From a virus, in IMG/VR virus record IMGVR_UViG_3300037247_000500, positions 1 through 51,134 of that record: a stretch of DNA of 51,134 bases. The stretch is one strand, 5' to 3'. The position numbers and the translations under genes were made by a program. The notes beneath the pieces are model-generated. The model was not told where the DNA came from. It did not search any database and was given only the letters and a program-made list of their open reading frames with translations. Below, piece by piece: positions 21,247 through 30,000 of the stretch (positions are counted from its first letter, which is position 1; every line of letters starts with the position of its first letter).

Positions 21247-22098
21247 ATGGGTTTAATCACAATGGCAAACAGTTACGTAGGTATTTATAGGGGACTTATT
21301 GTTGATCATGGAGTCGGTGAAACTACAAACAAGAATCCCCAGTGGATAGCCGCATTGCACGCTGAGGAATATTGGGACGAGTCGGAGAAAGTGTGGGTAA
21401 GCTATGCAGATCGAGAAGATACGGACATCACAGCTTATCTAGTGCTGGCTGGTAAAGAACAAAATGAGCTTTTCCATTGCAAGGCTCTTGAAAAGGCTAT
21501 TGGTTGGGATGGTCAATCTTTCGCAGCTTTAGCGGGAATGGATCTTTCGGAGACTAGGATTCAGTTTACAGTTGAGGAAAATGATTATAATGATAACATC
21601 ACTCTGAAAGTCACCAGAATAGATCATGCCGATGCTGAACCGGGTCGTTCTGTTCAGAAGCTTGATGCTGCTGCAGTTAAGGATCTCGATGCCAGGTTCG
21701 CTTCATTCTTCAGGAAACGTAAGGGTGAAACTAAGCCTGTGAAGCCAGTCGGTAAGCCGGTTGTTCCGGGTAAGAAGATAGAGAAGCCGAAGGTAGAGGA
21801 ACCTGTAGAGGAACCAACAGAAGATGCAGGACCACCGTCCAAAGCTAAGGCCAAGGCTAAACCGAAAGCTAATCCACCGAAGAAAGAAAAAGGCTGCACA
21901 CAAGCTGAAGCATGGAAAGCTTGTAAAGAAGCTAAAGATAAATCAGTAAGTGATAAGAAACTTGCTGAGGTATGGCTAGAAGCTGTTGAAACACTTGCCC
22001 CAGATGGTGATGAAGATAAAATGACACCCGAACTATGGGCACGGGTTAAAGTTGTAGTTAGTGAACGAGTTACTGGTGAGGAAGTGGCTCATTTATAA
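21247..22098 (+). CDS. Possible SSB-like protein with Pro/Lys linker (283 aa)
   Basis: Residues about 1-140 form a beta-rich domain (YVGIYRGLIVDHG, ITAYLVLAGKEQ, RIQFTVEENDYND NITLKV in sequence). A low-complexity Pro/Lys/Glu linker (about 157-215) and a helical C-terminal domain follow. Position after Sak4 and before the primase-helicase is where phages often encode their single-strand binding protein, but I cannot see a definite OB-fold signature. GGAGG fits ATG 21247; an internal ATG at 21262 is an alternative. Confidence 0.5.
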   Translation: MGLITMANSYVGIYRGLIVDHGVGETTNKNPQWIAALHAEEYWDESEKVWVSYADREDTDITAYLVLAGKEQNELFHCKALEKAIGWDGQSFAALAGMDLSETRIQFTVEENDYNDNITLKVTRIDHADAEPGRSVQKLDAAAVKDLDARFASFFRKRKGETKPVKPVGKPVVPGKKIEKPKVEEPVEEPTEDAGPPSKAKAKAKPKANPPKKEKGCTQAEAWKACKEAKDKSVSDKKLAEVWLEAVETLAPDGDEDKMTPELWARVKVVVSERVTGEEVAHL

Positions 22099-22115
22099 GA
22101 TGCTTTCCAAGGAGA

Positions 22116-22199
22116 ATGGTTGCTGATAGTCGGCAGGGGCGGCGTTCTCACGTCCGTTGGGACAGTGCAGCACTACCCGCCCCCATTTTTGGGGAATGA
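22116..22199 (+). CDS. Alternative reading: tiny basic peptide (27 aa)
   Basis: ATG 22116 to TGA 22199 would encode MVADSRQGRRSHVRWDSAAL followed by PAPIFGE. The only nearby AGGAG is too close to the ATG for efficient initiation, and the GC-rich block is better explained by RNA folding. Listed because it fills the gap and cannot be excluded. Confidence 0.25.
   Translation: MVADSRQGRRSHVRWDSAALPAPIFGE
22136..22183 (+). ncRNA. Candidate three-way-junction RNA
   Basis: GGGGCGG (22136-22142) pairs perfectly with CCGCCCC (22177-22183). Inside, GTCC/GGAC (22152-22163) and AGTG/CACT (22164-22174) form two adjacent hairpins. The block is much more GC-rich than its surroundings and lies in a 104-bp gap between two genes. 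A 27-codon frame (22116-22199) also crosses it, so a coding alternative exists. Confidence 0.45.
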
Positions 22200-22202
22200 A
22201 AT

Positions 22203-22457
22203 ATGAAAAGAGACGATGTTTATAATTTGATTGATGGAGAACGGCTCTATCAGGATTCAATGCCAGAACATCAGAATAGAAAACAACAAATAAATACTTC
22301 AGTAGCAGCCTGGATTATCTATATGGAAACCCAACTTGCTAGAGCACGAATAGAAATTTATAATATGAATGAACAGGAAGCATTAGAATTTATCAGAAAA
22401 TGCACTGCTGTTGGGGTTGCCTGTATGGAATATAATGAAACTCTGCCGAGAAAATAA
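22203..22457 (+). CDS. Conserved small phage helical protein (84 aa)
   Basis: The sequence runs DDVYNLIDGERLYQDSMPE, then AAWIIYMETQLARARIEIYN, then EALEFIRKCTAVGVACMEYN. This order (GER-YQ, long helix, IRK, A-V-A) recurs in small phage proteins sometimes grouped near nucleotide pyrophosphohydrolases, but catalytic residues are not clear. GGGG precedes ATG 22203. Function unknown. Confidence 0.6.
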   Translation: MKRDDVYNLIDGERLYQDSMPEHQNRKQQINTSVAAWIIYMETQLARARIEIYNMNEQEALEFIRKCTAVGVACMEYNETLPRK

Positions 22458-24731
22458 ATGAAAAACTTTCCTGATCTATTTCAAACTTATCAGGGCAATG
22501 TGACATCAGGGATGCTCCGTGAGTTCGCTGAATCGCTCAAGGTCAGTGTGGAATCACTTGAAGCCCTGGGTGTGGGTTACTATCCACTTGAGCAAGCCTG
22601 GGTGTTCGCTGAACGTGATGCTAAAGGTAAGATTATAGGTCTACTTAAAAGGTATTCAAATGGCAAGAAACGAATGGTTGACAGTTCCAGACGGGGACTT
22701 TACTATATCCTTAACCCGGAACACAAAGAGAATAAGAATACCAAATCACTTTTACATGATTTTGTCAGGATCTCGGAGGCTAAAGTACAGTGTCCTATTT
22801 GCGGAAAACCTGACTGGTGCTTGGTATCCCGCGATAATCCACATGATCCGTCCGAAGTTATTTGCAATCGGCCTATTGCTGAGCAAGGAAATATCGCACG
22901 AATTGGTGATGCTGGGTGGTTGCACATACTCGATAAGAATCGAGCCAAAAAATATACCGGCAAAGATCTGCTATTACCAACAGAACACTCATACCTGGTT
23001 GTGGAAGGTGCTACAGATGTTCTTGCGGCCTATGACTTGGGTTTTGTTGCGGTGGGCAGACCTTCGGCTCAAGGTGGAATTGATCAAGCCGGACGACTCT
23101 TGTTCGGAAAACGAGCAATAGTCATTGGTGAAAACGACAGTGGTGCTGGCAAGCAGGGAATGGAAATGACTTTCGCCAAGCTACAAAAGGCTTGTAAGAA
23201 GATTAGCAAGCTCCTGCCGCCGCCTGGGGTCAAAGATTTCCGTGATTGGGTTGATCATGGACTAACTGAACGATCGTTTTTTGAGTATTTGCCAGAACAT
23301 GCTAGCAGTAAAACCGATGATAATCTCCTAGAAGATCCCACACCACTAGGAATTGCAGAACAATGGCTTAAAGAAAAACACATCAATGGTATACATCTTC
23401 ACTTTAGACATCACCGCAGTGACTGGTGGGTGTATAACAACGGCCAGTATGATAAAGCTTATGATGATATTCTGGATAAAGAGTTTTATGATTACCTGGA
23501 AAAGAAGTATTATATTGACAGTGACGCAAAAGAACAAAGAACAAGGCGGTATGTACCAACTGAATTTGGTATCCGAAAAATAAAACATGCTCTTTTGAGA
23601 AAAGCTCAAATTCTCAATGGCCCCGATACAGATGAACCATTTATTATCTCTGGCTGCAAAAGTAAAATCGAATTTGATAGACAAAAATGTATTATATTTA
23701 AAAATGGAATTTTGAATATAGAAACGAGAAAGTTGTCTCTATTGTCACCAGAGTTCTTCACGACCTCTACTATTCCATATAACTATGATGAAGATGCAGC
23801 CTGTCCGTTGTGGGAAAGAACAGTTAAAGAATGGTTCAATGATGATAAAGATTCTATTTTACTTTTAAGTCAATGGTACGGTTATAACTTCCTTGCTACC
23901 AACTACTTAGAAGCAATGATGTTTTTGTTTGGTCAGCCCGGATCGGGGAAAAGTACAATAACAGAGATCTTGTCTAGACTCTTGGGACCAGAAAGATGTA
24001 GTGCGATTGAGTTTAAAGATCTCGGTTATACTCACGGCATGCAACAACTTGTGGGAAAGTATGCGGCTGTATTGTCTGAAGATCAAGTGACAAAGCGAAT
24101 GGATAATAGCCAAGTTCTTCAAATGATCAAGCGGCTAACTGGTAACAATCGAATTGTTATCAGGCCGAAGTATAAAGATTCTTTTACTACCAGGTTGTTC
24201 ACTCGGCTAACTTATGAGTGCGATACTCTGCCGCGTTTCATTGACAATTCACAGGCATTACAGCGGCGATTAAACATTTTATATACCCCCAATTCTTTCC
24301 GTGACTCACCAAATGTGTTTTTAAAAACTCAACTACTAAAAGAAATTCAGGGAATCGCAAATTGGTCATTGCGGGGATTGCAGAGTTTGCTTAAAAGCCA
24401 TAAGTTTGTGCAGCCTAAAGCATCAGATACAGTAAGAGAAGAATTTCAGTATATGACATCACCAATAGCGGCTATGGCTCATGACTGCTTAGAATTCGAT
24501 GATGAAAATATCTGCACTCCACGAGATCAACTCTATGATCTGCATCGGGCATGGTTTGAGGAAGCGGGTTATGCACTTTATAATCGAGTCTGGTTCTTCC
24601 GTACTTTCAGAACTACGTTTCCAAATATAGATCAGGCCCGTCCTCAAATTGGAAACAAGAAAGTGTATTGCTATCGTGGTGTTAAGATTACACCTGATGC
24701 GTTTGAGAAATATCTTGGGAGGCCAAAATAA
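22458..24731 (+). CDS. Primase-helicase (TOPRIM plus SF3 helicase)
   Basis: 757 residues. An N-terminal ~100-residue domain precedes a cysteine pair near 112 (CPICGKPDWC) and a later Cys in VICNRP, a likely zinc site. A TOPRIM segment follows (YLVVEGATDVLAAYDLG, about 177-193) with the downstream IGENDSG acid cluster. A D5-like linker leads to an SF3 helicase core: Walker A FGQPGSGKSTITEIL near 490 and LSEDQ near 538. It unwinds the fork and primes it for the family A polymerase. The stop overlaps the next start by 1 nt (TAATG). Confidence 0.92.
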   Translation: MKNFPDLFQTYQGNVTSGMLREFAESLKVSVESLEALGVGYYPLEQAWVFAERDAKGKIIGLLKRYSNGKKRMVDSSRRGLYYILNPEHKENKNTKSLLHDFVRISEAKVQCPICGKPDWCLVSRDNPHDPSEVICNRPIAEQGNIARIGDAGWLHILDKNRAKKYTGKDLLLPTEHSYLVVEGATDVLAAYDLGFVAVGRPSAQGGIDQAGRLLFGKRAIVIGENDSGAGKQGMEMTFAKLQKACKKISKLLPPPGVKDFRDWVDHGLTERSFFEYLPEHASSKTDDNLLEDPTPLGIAEQWLKEKHINGIHLHFRHHRSDWWVYNNGQYDKAYDDILDKEFYDYLEKKYYIDSDAKEQRTRRYVPTEFGIRKIKHALLRKAQILNGPDTDEPFIISGCKSKIEFDRQKCIIFKNGILNIETRKLSLLSPEFFTTSTIPYNYDEDAACPLWERTVKEWFNDDKDSILLLSQWYGYNFLATNYLEAMMFLFGQPGSGKSTITEILSRLLGPERCSAIEFKDLGYTHGMQQLVGKYAAVLSEDQVTKRMDNSQVLQMIKRLTGNNRIVIRPKYKDSFTTRLFTRLTYECDTLPRFIDNSQALQRRLNILYTPNSFRDSPNVFLKTQLLKEIQGIANWSLRGLQSLLKSHKFVQPKASDTVREEFQYMTSPIAAMAHDCLEFDDENICTPRDQLYDLHRAWFEEAGYALYNRVWFFRTFRTTFPNIDQARPQIGNKKVYCYRGVKITPDAFEKYLGRPK

Positions 24732-25006
24732 TGAAACTTTTGTATTGTCAGCAATGTAAATATATATGTCAATATAGTAGTGGTACAGTAGGAACTCCTA
24801 AAGTAGGAAAACCACCTAATATGTATTGTAATCATGCTGAAAATATCATTAGTAAATCATGGAATACGTGGTATCAAAATGTCAAAGACGTAAAATATAG
24901 TCGAAAACCATCGGAAATAAACAAGAATAATGATTGCTCATGGTTTGGACCGATTAATATTCCAATGGGCGGTTGTATAGGAACAAGATCATTAAAACAA
25001 ATATAA
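24731..25006 (+). CDS. Cys-containing hypothetical protein (91 aa)
   Basis: Starts YCQQCKYICQY and later has YCNHAENI, CSWFGP and GGCIGT, giving four or more cysteines that may bind metal. This pattern is seen in small phage proteins with a CxxC-x(n)-C-x-H start. TAATG coupling to the helicase gene. Function unknown. Confidence 0.6.
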   Translation: MKLLYCQQCKYICQYSSGTVGTPKVGKPPNMYCNHAENIISKSWNTWYQNVKDVKYSRKPSEINKNNDCSWFGPINIPMGGCIGTRSLKQI

Positions 25007-25021
25007 AGAAAGACCTAAATA

Positions 25022-25294
25022 ATGTGGAATATATTTTTAACTTTTTTTAAAAGACGTAAAAAATACCTAAAGAGAATTAATACCACGATCTGTCAGGATT
25101 TATTAATGGTTACCCTTCAAGAACTTTATGGTGGTCTGTGGGTAGTTCGTTATATAACCTGTGGAAATCTATTAAGAGCTTATGGTCCTAATCTTGAAAC
25201 AGCTGATTTTTTAATGGAAGAATTTAAAGAACATACTAACACATGTAGAAATTTTCTAGACTATGTAAAGAAAATTATGGAGGAAACAAAATGA
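25022..25294 (+). CDS. Hypothetical protein (90 aa)
   Basis: A hydrophobic, then basic N-terminus (NIFLTFFKRRKKYLKRI) is followed by helices (DLLMVTLQELYGGLWVVRYI). It could be membrane-peripheral. GGAGG at its end serves the next gene, whose ATG overlaps its TGA. Function unknown. Confidence 0.55.
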   Translation: MWNIFLTFFKRRKKYLKRINTTICQDLLMVTLQELYGGLWVVRYITCGNLLRAYGPNLETADFLMEEFKEHTNTCRNFLDYVKKIMEETK

Positions 25295-25881
25295 AAATTG
25301 ATTGGTGGTTTTGGACAATTTTTCTTGCTGGTATTGCGGCAATATTTCTTTCTATAGTATGTAGCGGCTGTACCACTGGCCGATCCATATTTGGAGGAAC
25401 AACTTCATCAGGTGGGATAGAAACAATCATACCATCCAGCCCTGCAGCACAGATGTGGAAAGTTGTGGCAAAGTCCAACTGGGTAGTGACAATCTGCTTG
25501 CTTGGATTCGGTGCTGGATTGTTCACATTTTTCAACGGTAAACCGCAACTTGGTCTGGCTATAGTATTTTCCAGTTTAGGTACTTTGTTCTTCGGGCTTG
25601 CAGTTCATAGATTTCCTACTTGGATGGCTGTTGTGGGGTTGCTCGGTGCTGTAGCTGGTGTCGTTGCAAGTATTCTGATGAAGCATCGAGCGATTATTGA
25701 GATTATTAAGGGTGGGCAGCTATTCAAAGGAAAACTTGAGAGTGATGCTGCTGTAACTAAAAGTGAAGCAAGTTTAATAAAACAGCAATTTACTAATAAA
25801 CAAAAACAAGAACAGTCACCAACTACGCAAAAGCTGGTGAAGAAAATTAAGAGTAATTTGAAACTTAAAGGAGAATTATAA
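25291..25881 (+). CDS. Membrane protein with lipoprotein-like N-terminus (196 aa)
   Basis: The N-terminal hydrophobic segment ends FLSIVCSGCTTG, similar to a lipobox but with Cys at -3, so lipidation is uncertain. Three hydrophobic helices follow (about 65-130: VVTICLLGFGAGLFTF, AIVFSSLGTLFFGLAV, MAVVGLLGAVAGVVASIL), then a charged ~65-residue tail, probably coiled. It could be an envelope or lysis protein; no family is recognised. ATGA overlap upstream. Confidence 0.6.
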   Translation: MKIDWWFWTIFLAGIAAIFLSIVCSGCTTGRSIFGGTTSSGGIETIIPSSPAAQMWKVVAKSNWVVTICLLGFGAGLFTFFNGKPQLGLAIVFSSLGTLFFGLAVHRFPTWMAVVGLLGAVAGVVASILMKHRAIIEIIKGGQLFKGKLESDAAVTKSEASLIKQQFTNKQKQEQSPTTQKLVKKIKSNLKLKGEL

Positions 25882-25946
25882 TGGGTATTGCGTTTATAAT
25901 TTGTATAACAATAGTAATAGTAGTTATTGTTGTTAGAATAACATGA
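25881..25946 (+). CDS. Tiny hydrophobic peptide (21 aa)
   Basis: One hydrophobic helix (GIAFIICITIVIVVIVVRI). GGAG lies upstream of ATG 25881 and the stop overlaps the next start (ATGA). Supported by coupling and SD only. Confidence 0.4.
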   Translation: MGIAFIICITIVIVVIVVRIT

Positions 25947-26260
25947 CTCACATCACCAACAGACAACAACTTCTAGAATGGTTGGAAGATAACGCCCCTT
26001 CTTCCACACTACGGGCGGTCAGAGATGGTCAGGTGGAGCTACTGGGATTATTCGACCCCATCCCTAGTAGCTCCAATCCTGGCTGGATACTTGTAGTTAC
26101 TTCTGCGATCACTAAGAGAATCTGGAATGTAGTTGTGTCGATGCAGAATGTCAAGCCGTTTTATTATACGTGGATGATTGAAGAAGTGCCTTGGAAGAAT
26201 TGGATAGGTTATCAGACAGATAATCCATTGCATTTGGGTGATCATCCCGGTAGGTTTTAG
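25943..26260 (+). CDS. Hypothetical protein (105 aa)
   Basis: Contains RQQLLEWLEDNAP, GWILVVTSAITKRIWNVVVS and EEVPWKNWIGYQTDNPLHLG. The sequence looks globular, with Trp-rich strands. It has no recognised family. Ends 8 nt before the next start. Confidence 0.6.
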   Translation: MTHITNRQQLLEWLEDNAPSSTLRAVRDGQVELLGLFDPIPSSSNPGWILVVTSAITKRIWNVVVSMQNVKPFYYTWMIEEVPWKNWIGYQTDNPLHLGDHPGRF

Positions 26261-26268
26261 GAGAAAAG

Positions 26269-26451
26269 ATGGAAAAGATTTGCAAAAACTGTGAATGGTG
26301 GCATTATTATGGTTTTGTCAGAAATAAGGCAACAGATGGTCATTGCTACCGCTATCCCCCAAGTATACTCGGAAAATATAATGGAGAAAACGCAACATGC
26401 CCCAAGACCGTTTGTGTTCATTCGTGTGGAGAATGGAAAAGTTATAAATGA
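26269..26451 (+). CDS. Small zinc-binding phage protein (60 aa)
   Basis: The layout CKNCEWW...GHCYRYPP...CPKTVCVHSCGEW matches a common short phage protein with a CxxC-x-WW start and a C-RYPP core, probably binding zinc. GGAGAA precedes the start. Function unknown. Confidence 0.7.
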   Translation: MEKICKNCEWWHYYGFVRNKATDGHCYRYPPSILGKYNGENATCPKTVCVHSCGEWKSYK

Positions 26452-26657
26452 AACAACTAAGGCTAATAGAAGCTAAAAAATACCTGAAGAAAACAACAGA
26501 TCTCGATGTATCCGTGACCCGCCTGCGTCATTGGATAGCGTATGGTCTGGTGAACTACAGCGGAGAAAAGGTGTTGCTCCGGGCCAGGAAGCGATTCGGA
26601 CAATGGTGGACAAGTGATGAATATATTAATGAGTTTATACGAGAACAAGGAGAATAG
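26448..26657 (+). CDS. Small helix-turn-helix DNA-binding protein (69 aa)
   Basis: Reads LIEAKKYLKKTTDLDVSVTR, LRHWIAYGLVN, then RFGQWWTSDEYINEFI, the order of MerR/excisionase-like winged HTH proteins and of the DUF1580-type proteins common in Planctomycetota. It could regulate the end of the early arm or act as an excisionase-like architectural factor. ATGA overlap with the previous gene. Confidence 0.65.
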   Translation: MKQLRLIEAKKYLKKTTDLDVSVTRLRHWIAYGLVNYSGEKVLLRARKRFGQWWTSDEYINEFIREQGE

Positions 26658-26936
26658 ATGCTAGATGTAAAAAAACTATATTATGTTAATTGCAAAAATC
26701 CAGCCCTTGCAGTAGATCGTGACTTTTTTGCTTATGGACCTTTGCCTTTACTATGGCATTTTGAAGGGTTGTATAGATTAGTTCCTGTTGAAGTAATAAC
26801 TAATATATTGCAATTACTTAAACCAAATGATTTTGGTAGAATTTTTTGGGATCAATCCATTCCAGTTCCACGAGAGATCGGTGATCAACTAACCAATAAG
26901 CAGTTTGATCACGACACCGATGAGGGCGAGGGTTAA
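26658..26936 (+). CDS. Last early gene, hypothetical (92 aa)
   Basis: Begins MLDVKKLYYVNCKNPALAVD and later VEVITNILQLLKPNDFG, with an acidic tail (DTDEGEG). GGAG precedes ATG 26658. Its final 48 bp overlap, tail to tail, the holin-like gene on the other strand, so the C-terminal tail and that gene's transmembrane helix share DNA. Confidence 0.6.
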   Translation: MLDVKKLYYVNCKNPALAVDRDFFAYGPLPLLWHFEGLYRLVPVEVITNILQLLKPNDFGRIFWDQSIPVPREIGDQLTNKQFDHDTDEGEG

Positions 26937-27047
26937 AGGAATAGTTAGCATCCAATGGTGTTTTATATGATTGTCAAAGTATTTAATAAGGGTGTCTACT
27001 TTAGTTTCTATTCTTATTAATCTATCATGGTCTGTATCTGCACCCAT
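26889..27047 (-). CDS. XhlA-like holin candidate (52 aa)
   Basis: Begins MGADTDHDRLIRIETKVDTL, a short coiled-coil-prone segment, followed by one transmembrane helix (MLTIPLTLALIGVVIKLLIG). This order matches XhlA/hemolysin-type phage holins. ATG 27047 overlaps the stop of the 1535-residue gene (TAATG), so it closes the late operon, a usual place for lysis genes. No endolysin is recognisable next to it. Confidence 0.68.
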   Translation of the reverse strand: MGADTDHDRLIRIETKVDTLIKYFDNHIKHHWMLTIPLTLALIGVVIKLLIG

Positions 27048-30000
27048 TAGTATGTCACCCTGCCTTTCCCTGTTTCTTCTTTAAGTCTCTCCGTCACTCT
27101 ACGAATCTCATAAATTGGTACACCTTGTAACAACCCTATGCTTTCGTATGTTCGTTTTAAAGCTTTCTTGTAATTTTCTTCTCCGCGTTCTTCATCACCA
27201 CGTAAGAAAAATGCTGTACCTGTAGCATAGTTATTTGTAGCATCAATCATTGTTTGAATAATAGAGAATGGAAGCTGTTCACCTATTTTACCATAGAACT
27301 GAACCTTCTCTCCCTTCGCTACTCGGACAAAATTCTCTACTGTTTGCTGTAGTTGTCTACCCAAAAGTGTTATCATTGAAAATGGTGATGTCACTAGATT
27401 CGTTAAATATTCCCAGGGTTCCTTGATCTTGCCAGTCATTGTAGCAAGAATTATCGCTCGGATTGCAGTATTAACAGCATAACTAGCCATAACTGCCCCG
27501 ATCTTGCGAGATGCACGAGTGTAATCCTGGCTATCTTTGGGGCTACCCTGAAACTCAACCAACGCTTGCTGTGTGACATTCAGGGCCTTTTCATGAAAGG
27601 ATCTAAATAACATACCAGAAGCGATCCGTGTTATAAGAACAGGCTGGCTAAGATTCCTGGATCTATTCCATTTATCCCACGAAGGCTGTGTCTGTTGCCA
27701 TAGAAACTCAGCACGTTCCGACACAGCCTGTCGCCAGGGTTCAGTGTCTTCTTTGAAATCTGCCCGGCGGTTAGCCCACCATATAGCAGATTCACCTTCT
27801 ACTGTACCCTTCTGAGCATCTAAATATTCAGCTTTAGCAATCTCCATGCCAGTCGTTAAAGCTGACAAGTCAGCCATTTTAAGACCCAGACCTGCCTTGT
27901 TCTTCCAGGATGCTTTACCTGTGAATCCCTGGAGCACATTATCTTGGGCCGCGACTTCGCCCAGTTCATAACTACTGTAACCCATGAAGAACCGGGTCCA
28001 AGCAATAGGTGACATCTGCAAGACAGCATCCATAGCTTTCCGCGATAGTGCTTCCTTCGCTGCTGCCGGGTAGTATTTAGGATTGGTGTATGCTGAATAC
28101 ACAATCTCGGATGTTTTCTGACTAGCAACGATCTTAGCACTAAAGTACAGTATAGCTCGATAAGCACCATGTAGCATGTCTCGTGTCAGCTTGCCAAACG
28201 ATCCTTCAGGTTCCGGTGTACTTTGGGCACGTTTTAGAATTGTAAGCATGTTGTCACGGACTCTGCCATAGCCTTTGTCCTTCAGTCCACGTGCTACTTT
28301 TTGATGATTCAGGACAGTTCGTACTGTACGAATTGGTTCAGCCATGCCAGTGTACTCAGCAATGGCCTTTTCAAACTTATCGAATCTGCTAAACGCATCC
28401 CGCAGCACTAGCGGAATAGAGCTTTTTGTACGTTCATGCAGGATTCTTTTATTTTCAAGCAGGTTTACATTGAATTTTCTTTTCTTGCCCGGAAGAATAT
28501 CTTCAACAGCTGGTTCCAACCCCCACCAATTTTCAACTGTGGCGATTTTTTTATTATCTAATTGCATAGAAGTCTGATTGATGCTTTGTTTCCATACGTT
28601 ATCGTCAACATTTCTGAATAACCTAATAACCTCCATAGCTTTAGAATTGCTCTCGACCTCTGCCCTGATGTCGTTAAGTTCATCATCTGTAAGTGCCCCA
28701 GTTTCGACACCCTCAATCTCCAGGCCACCGCCCAGGAGATGTGTTTCACCTTCCTCTTGCATACCAGTCAGATAGAGATCAATCATGTGACCCCATGTAA
28801 CATCGTATGTTCGATTACCGATACTAATCTTGAGCACTTCAGTTTCAATACCCAAGTTCGGCATTAGCTCACGATCTAAGAAAGTGAACCTAGGATTAGC
28901 ACCTCGACTCATTCGGGCTAGATCATCATCAGTGATCTTAGCCTCAGTCAGTTGCTTGCGGAGATACTGATACACACTCATTATGTGTGCATCTTGATTT
29001 TTCTTACCCCGTGCTATTTCATCTCGGAAGATGTCAGTGAATACTGAATCCTTACCGCCACCTAAGATCCAGGCTAGGGTAGACATATTTGAATTGTCGA
29101 TGCCCATTAGGAAATCCCAGGTGCGTTTTGCTCTGCCACCCTCTAGTTTCTTTCTATATCCACGAGTAATATGTTCGGGAATCTTCACACGATCCGGCAG
29201 CTTTTCAAGTTGTTCATCAATTTCCCGGAGAAGTGATACCATATTAGTAACGCGATTGCCAACCTGGATTGGCTTTTCAAGATCTTCTTTAGTGTACTCT
29301 ATACCACCATACTTTTCTTCGAGATAAGACACCCAGTTTGCCATCTCTGGCTGTGTCATTTTACCCATAGAGTCGATACCATCTCTGTCAGAGAACTGCT
29401 TAGTAACTCGGACCTTATCCTCTTTTAGTTCTGCTTCAGATAACCCGTTGCGTTTTGGTATCTCATGTCCTAGGTAGCGTAGAGCTTTTTTGGACTTCTT
29501 TTTGGGTATTTTTGCTTCATAGCGTTCTGTTGGAACAGGTAATAATTTATTTAATTCCGATTGAATTGCTCTTATTTCTTGTGATGCTAGAGCAGATTCT
29601 TCAGCAGCCAAACCATCGTAATATTCTGGAGCTGAAATTTCATCTAAGCGATAAACAGCATCCTCAACAGTCATGGTATCAGTACCTTCTACAGTTGCTA
29701 TTTTTATTTGTTGTGTCGGATCAAGTTTATCATATCTTGATTCTGTTGGCTTGGCAGGGAGTTGGGCTAAATACGTTTGTGCATAAGATTTTTCAGCAAG
29801 AATATCAGTAGGTAATTGCGAATGAAATTTACCTGTATTATCAACGAAACCAGTTACAACCTTTTTATAATCCAGCTCTTCTCGTATTGCTATATGAGCA
29901 TGTGTTTCACCAAGATTGCCAATATAGATTTTGCCTTCAGACCAATTTGCAACACGAAGCTTTGGATGCTCTTTCAATACAGTTTTTGCTGGTTTGTTCA

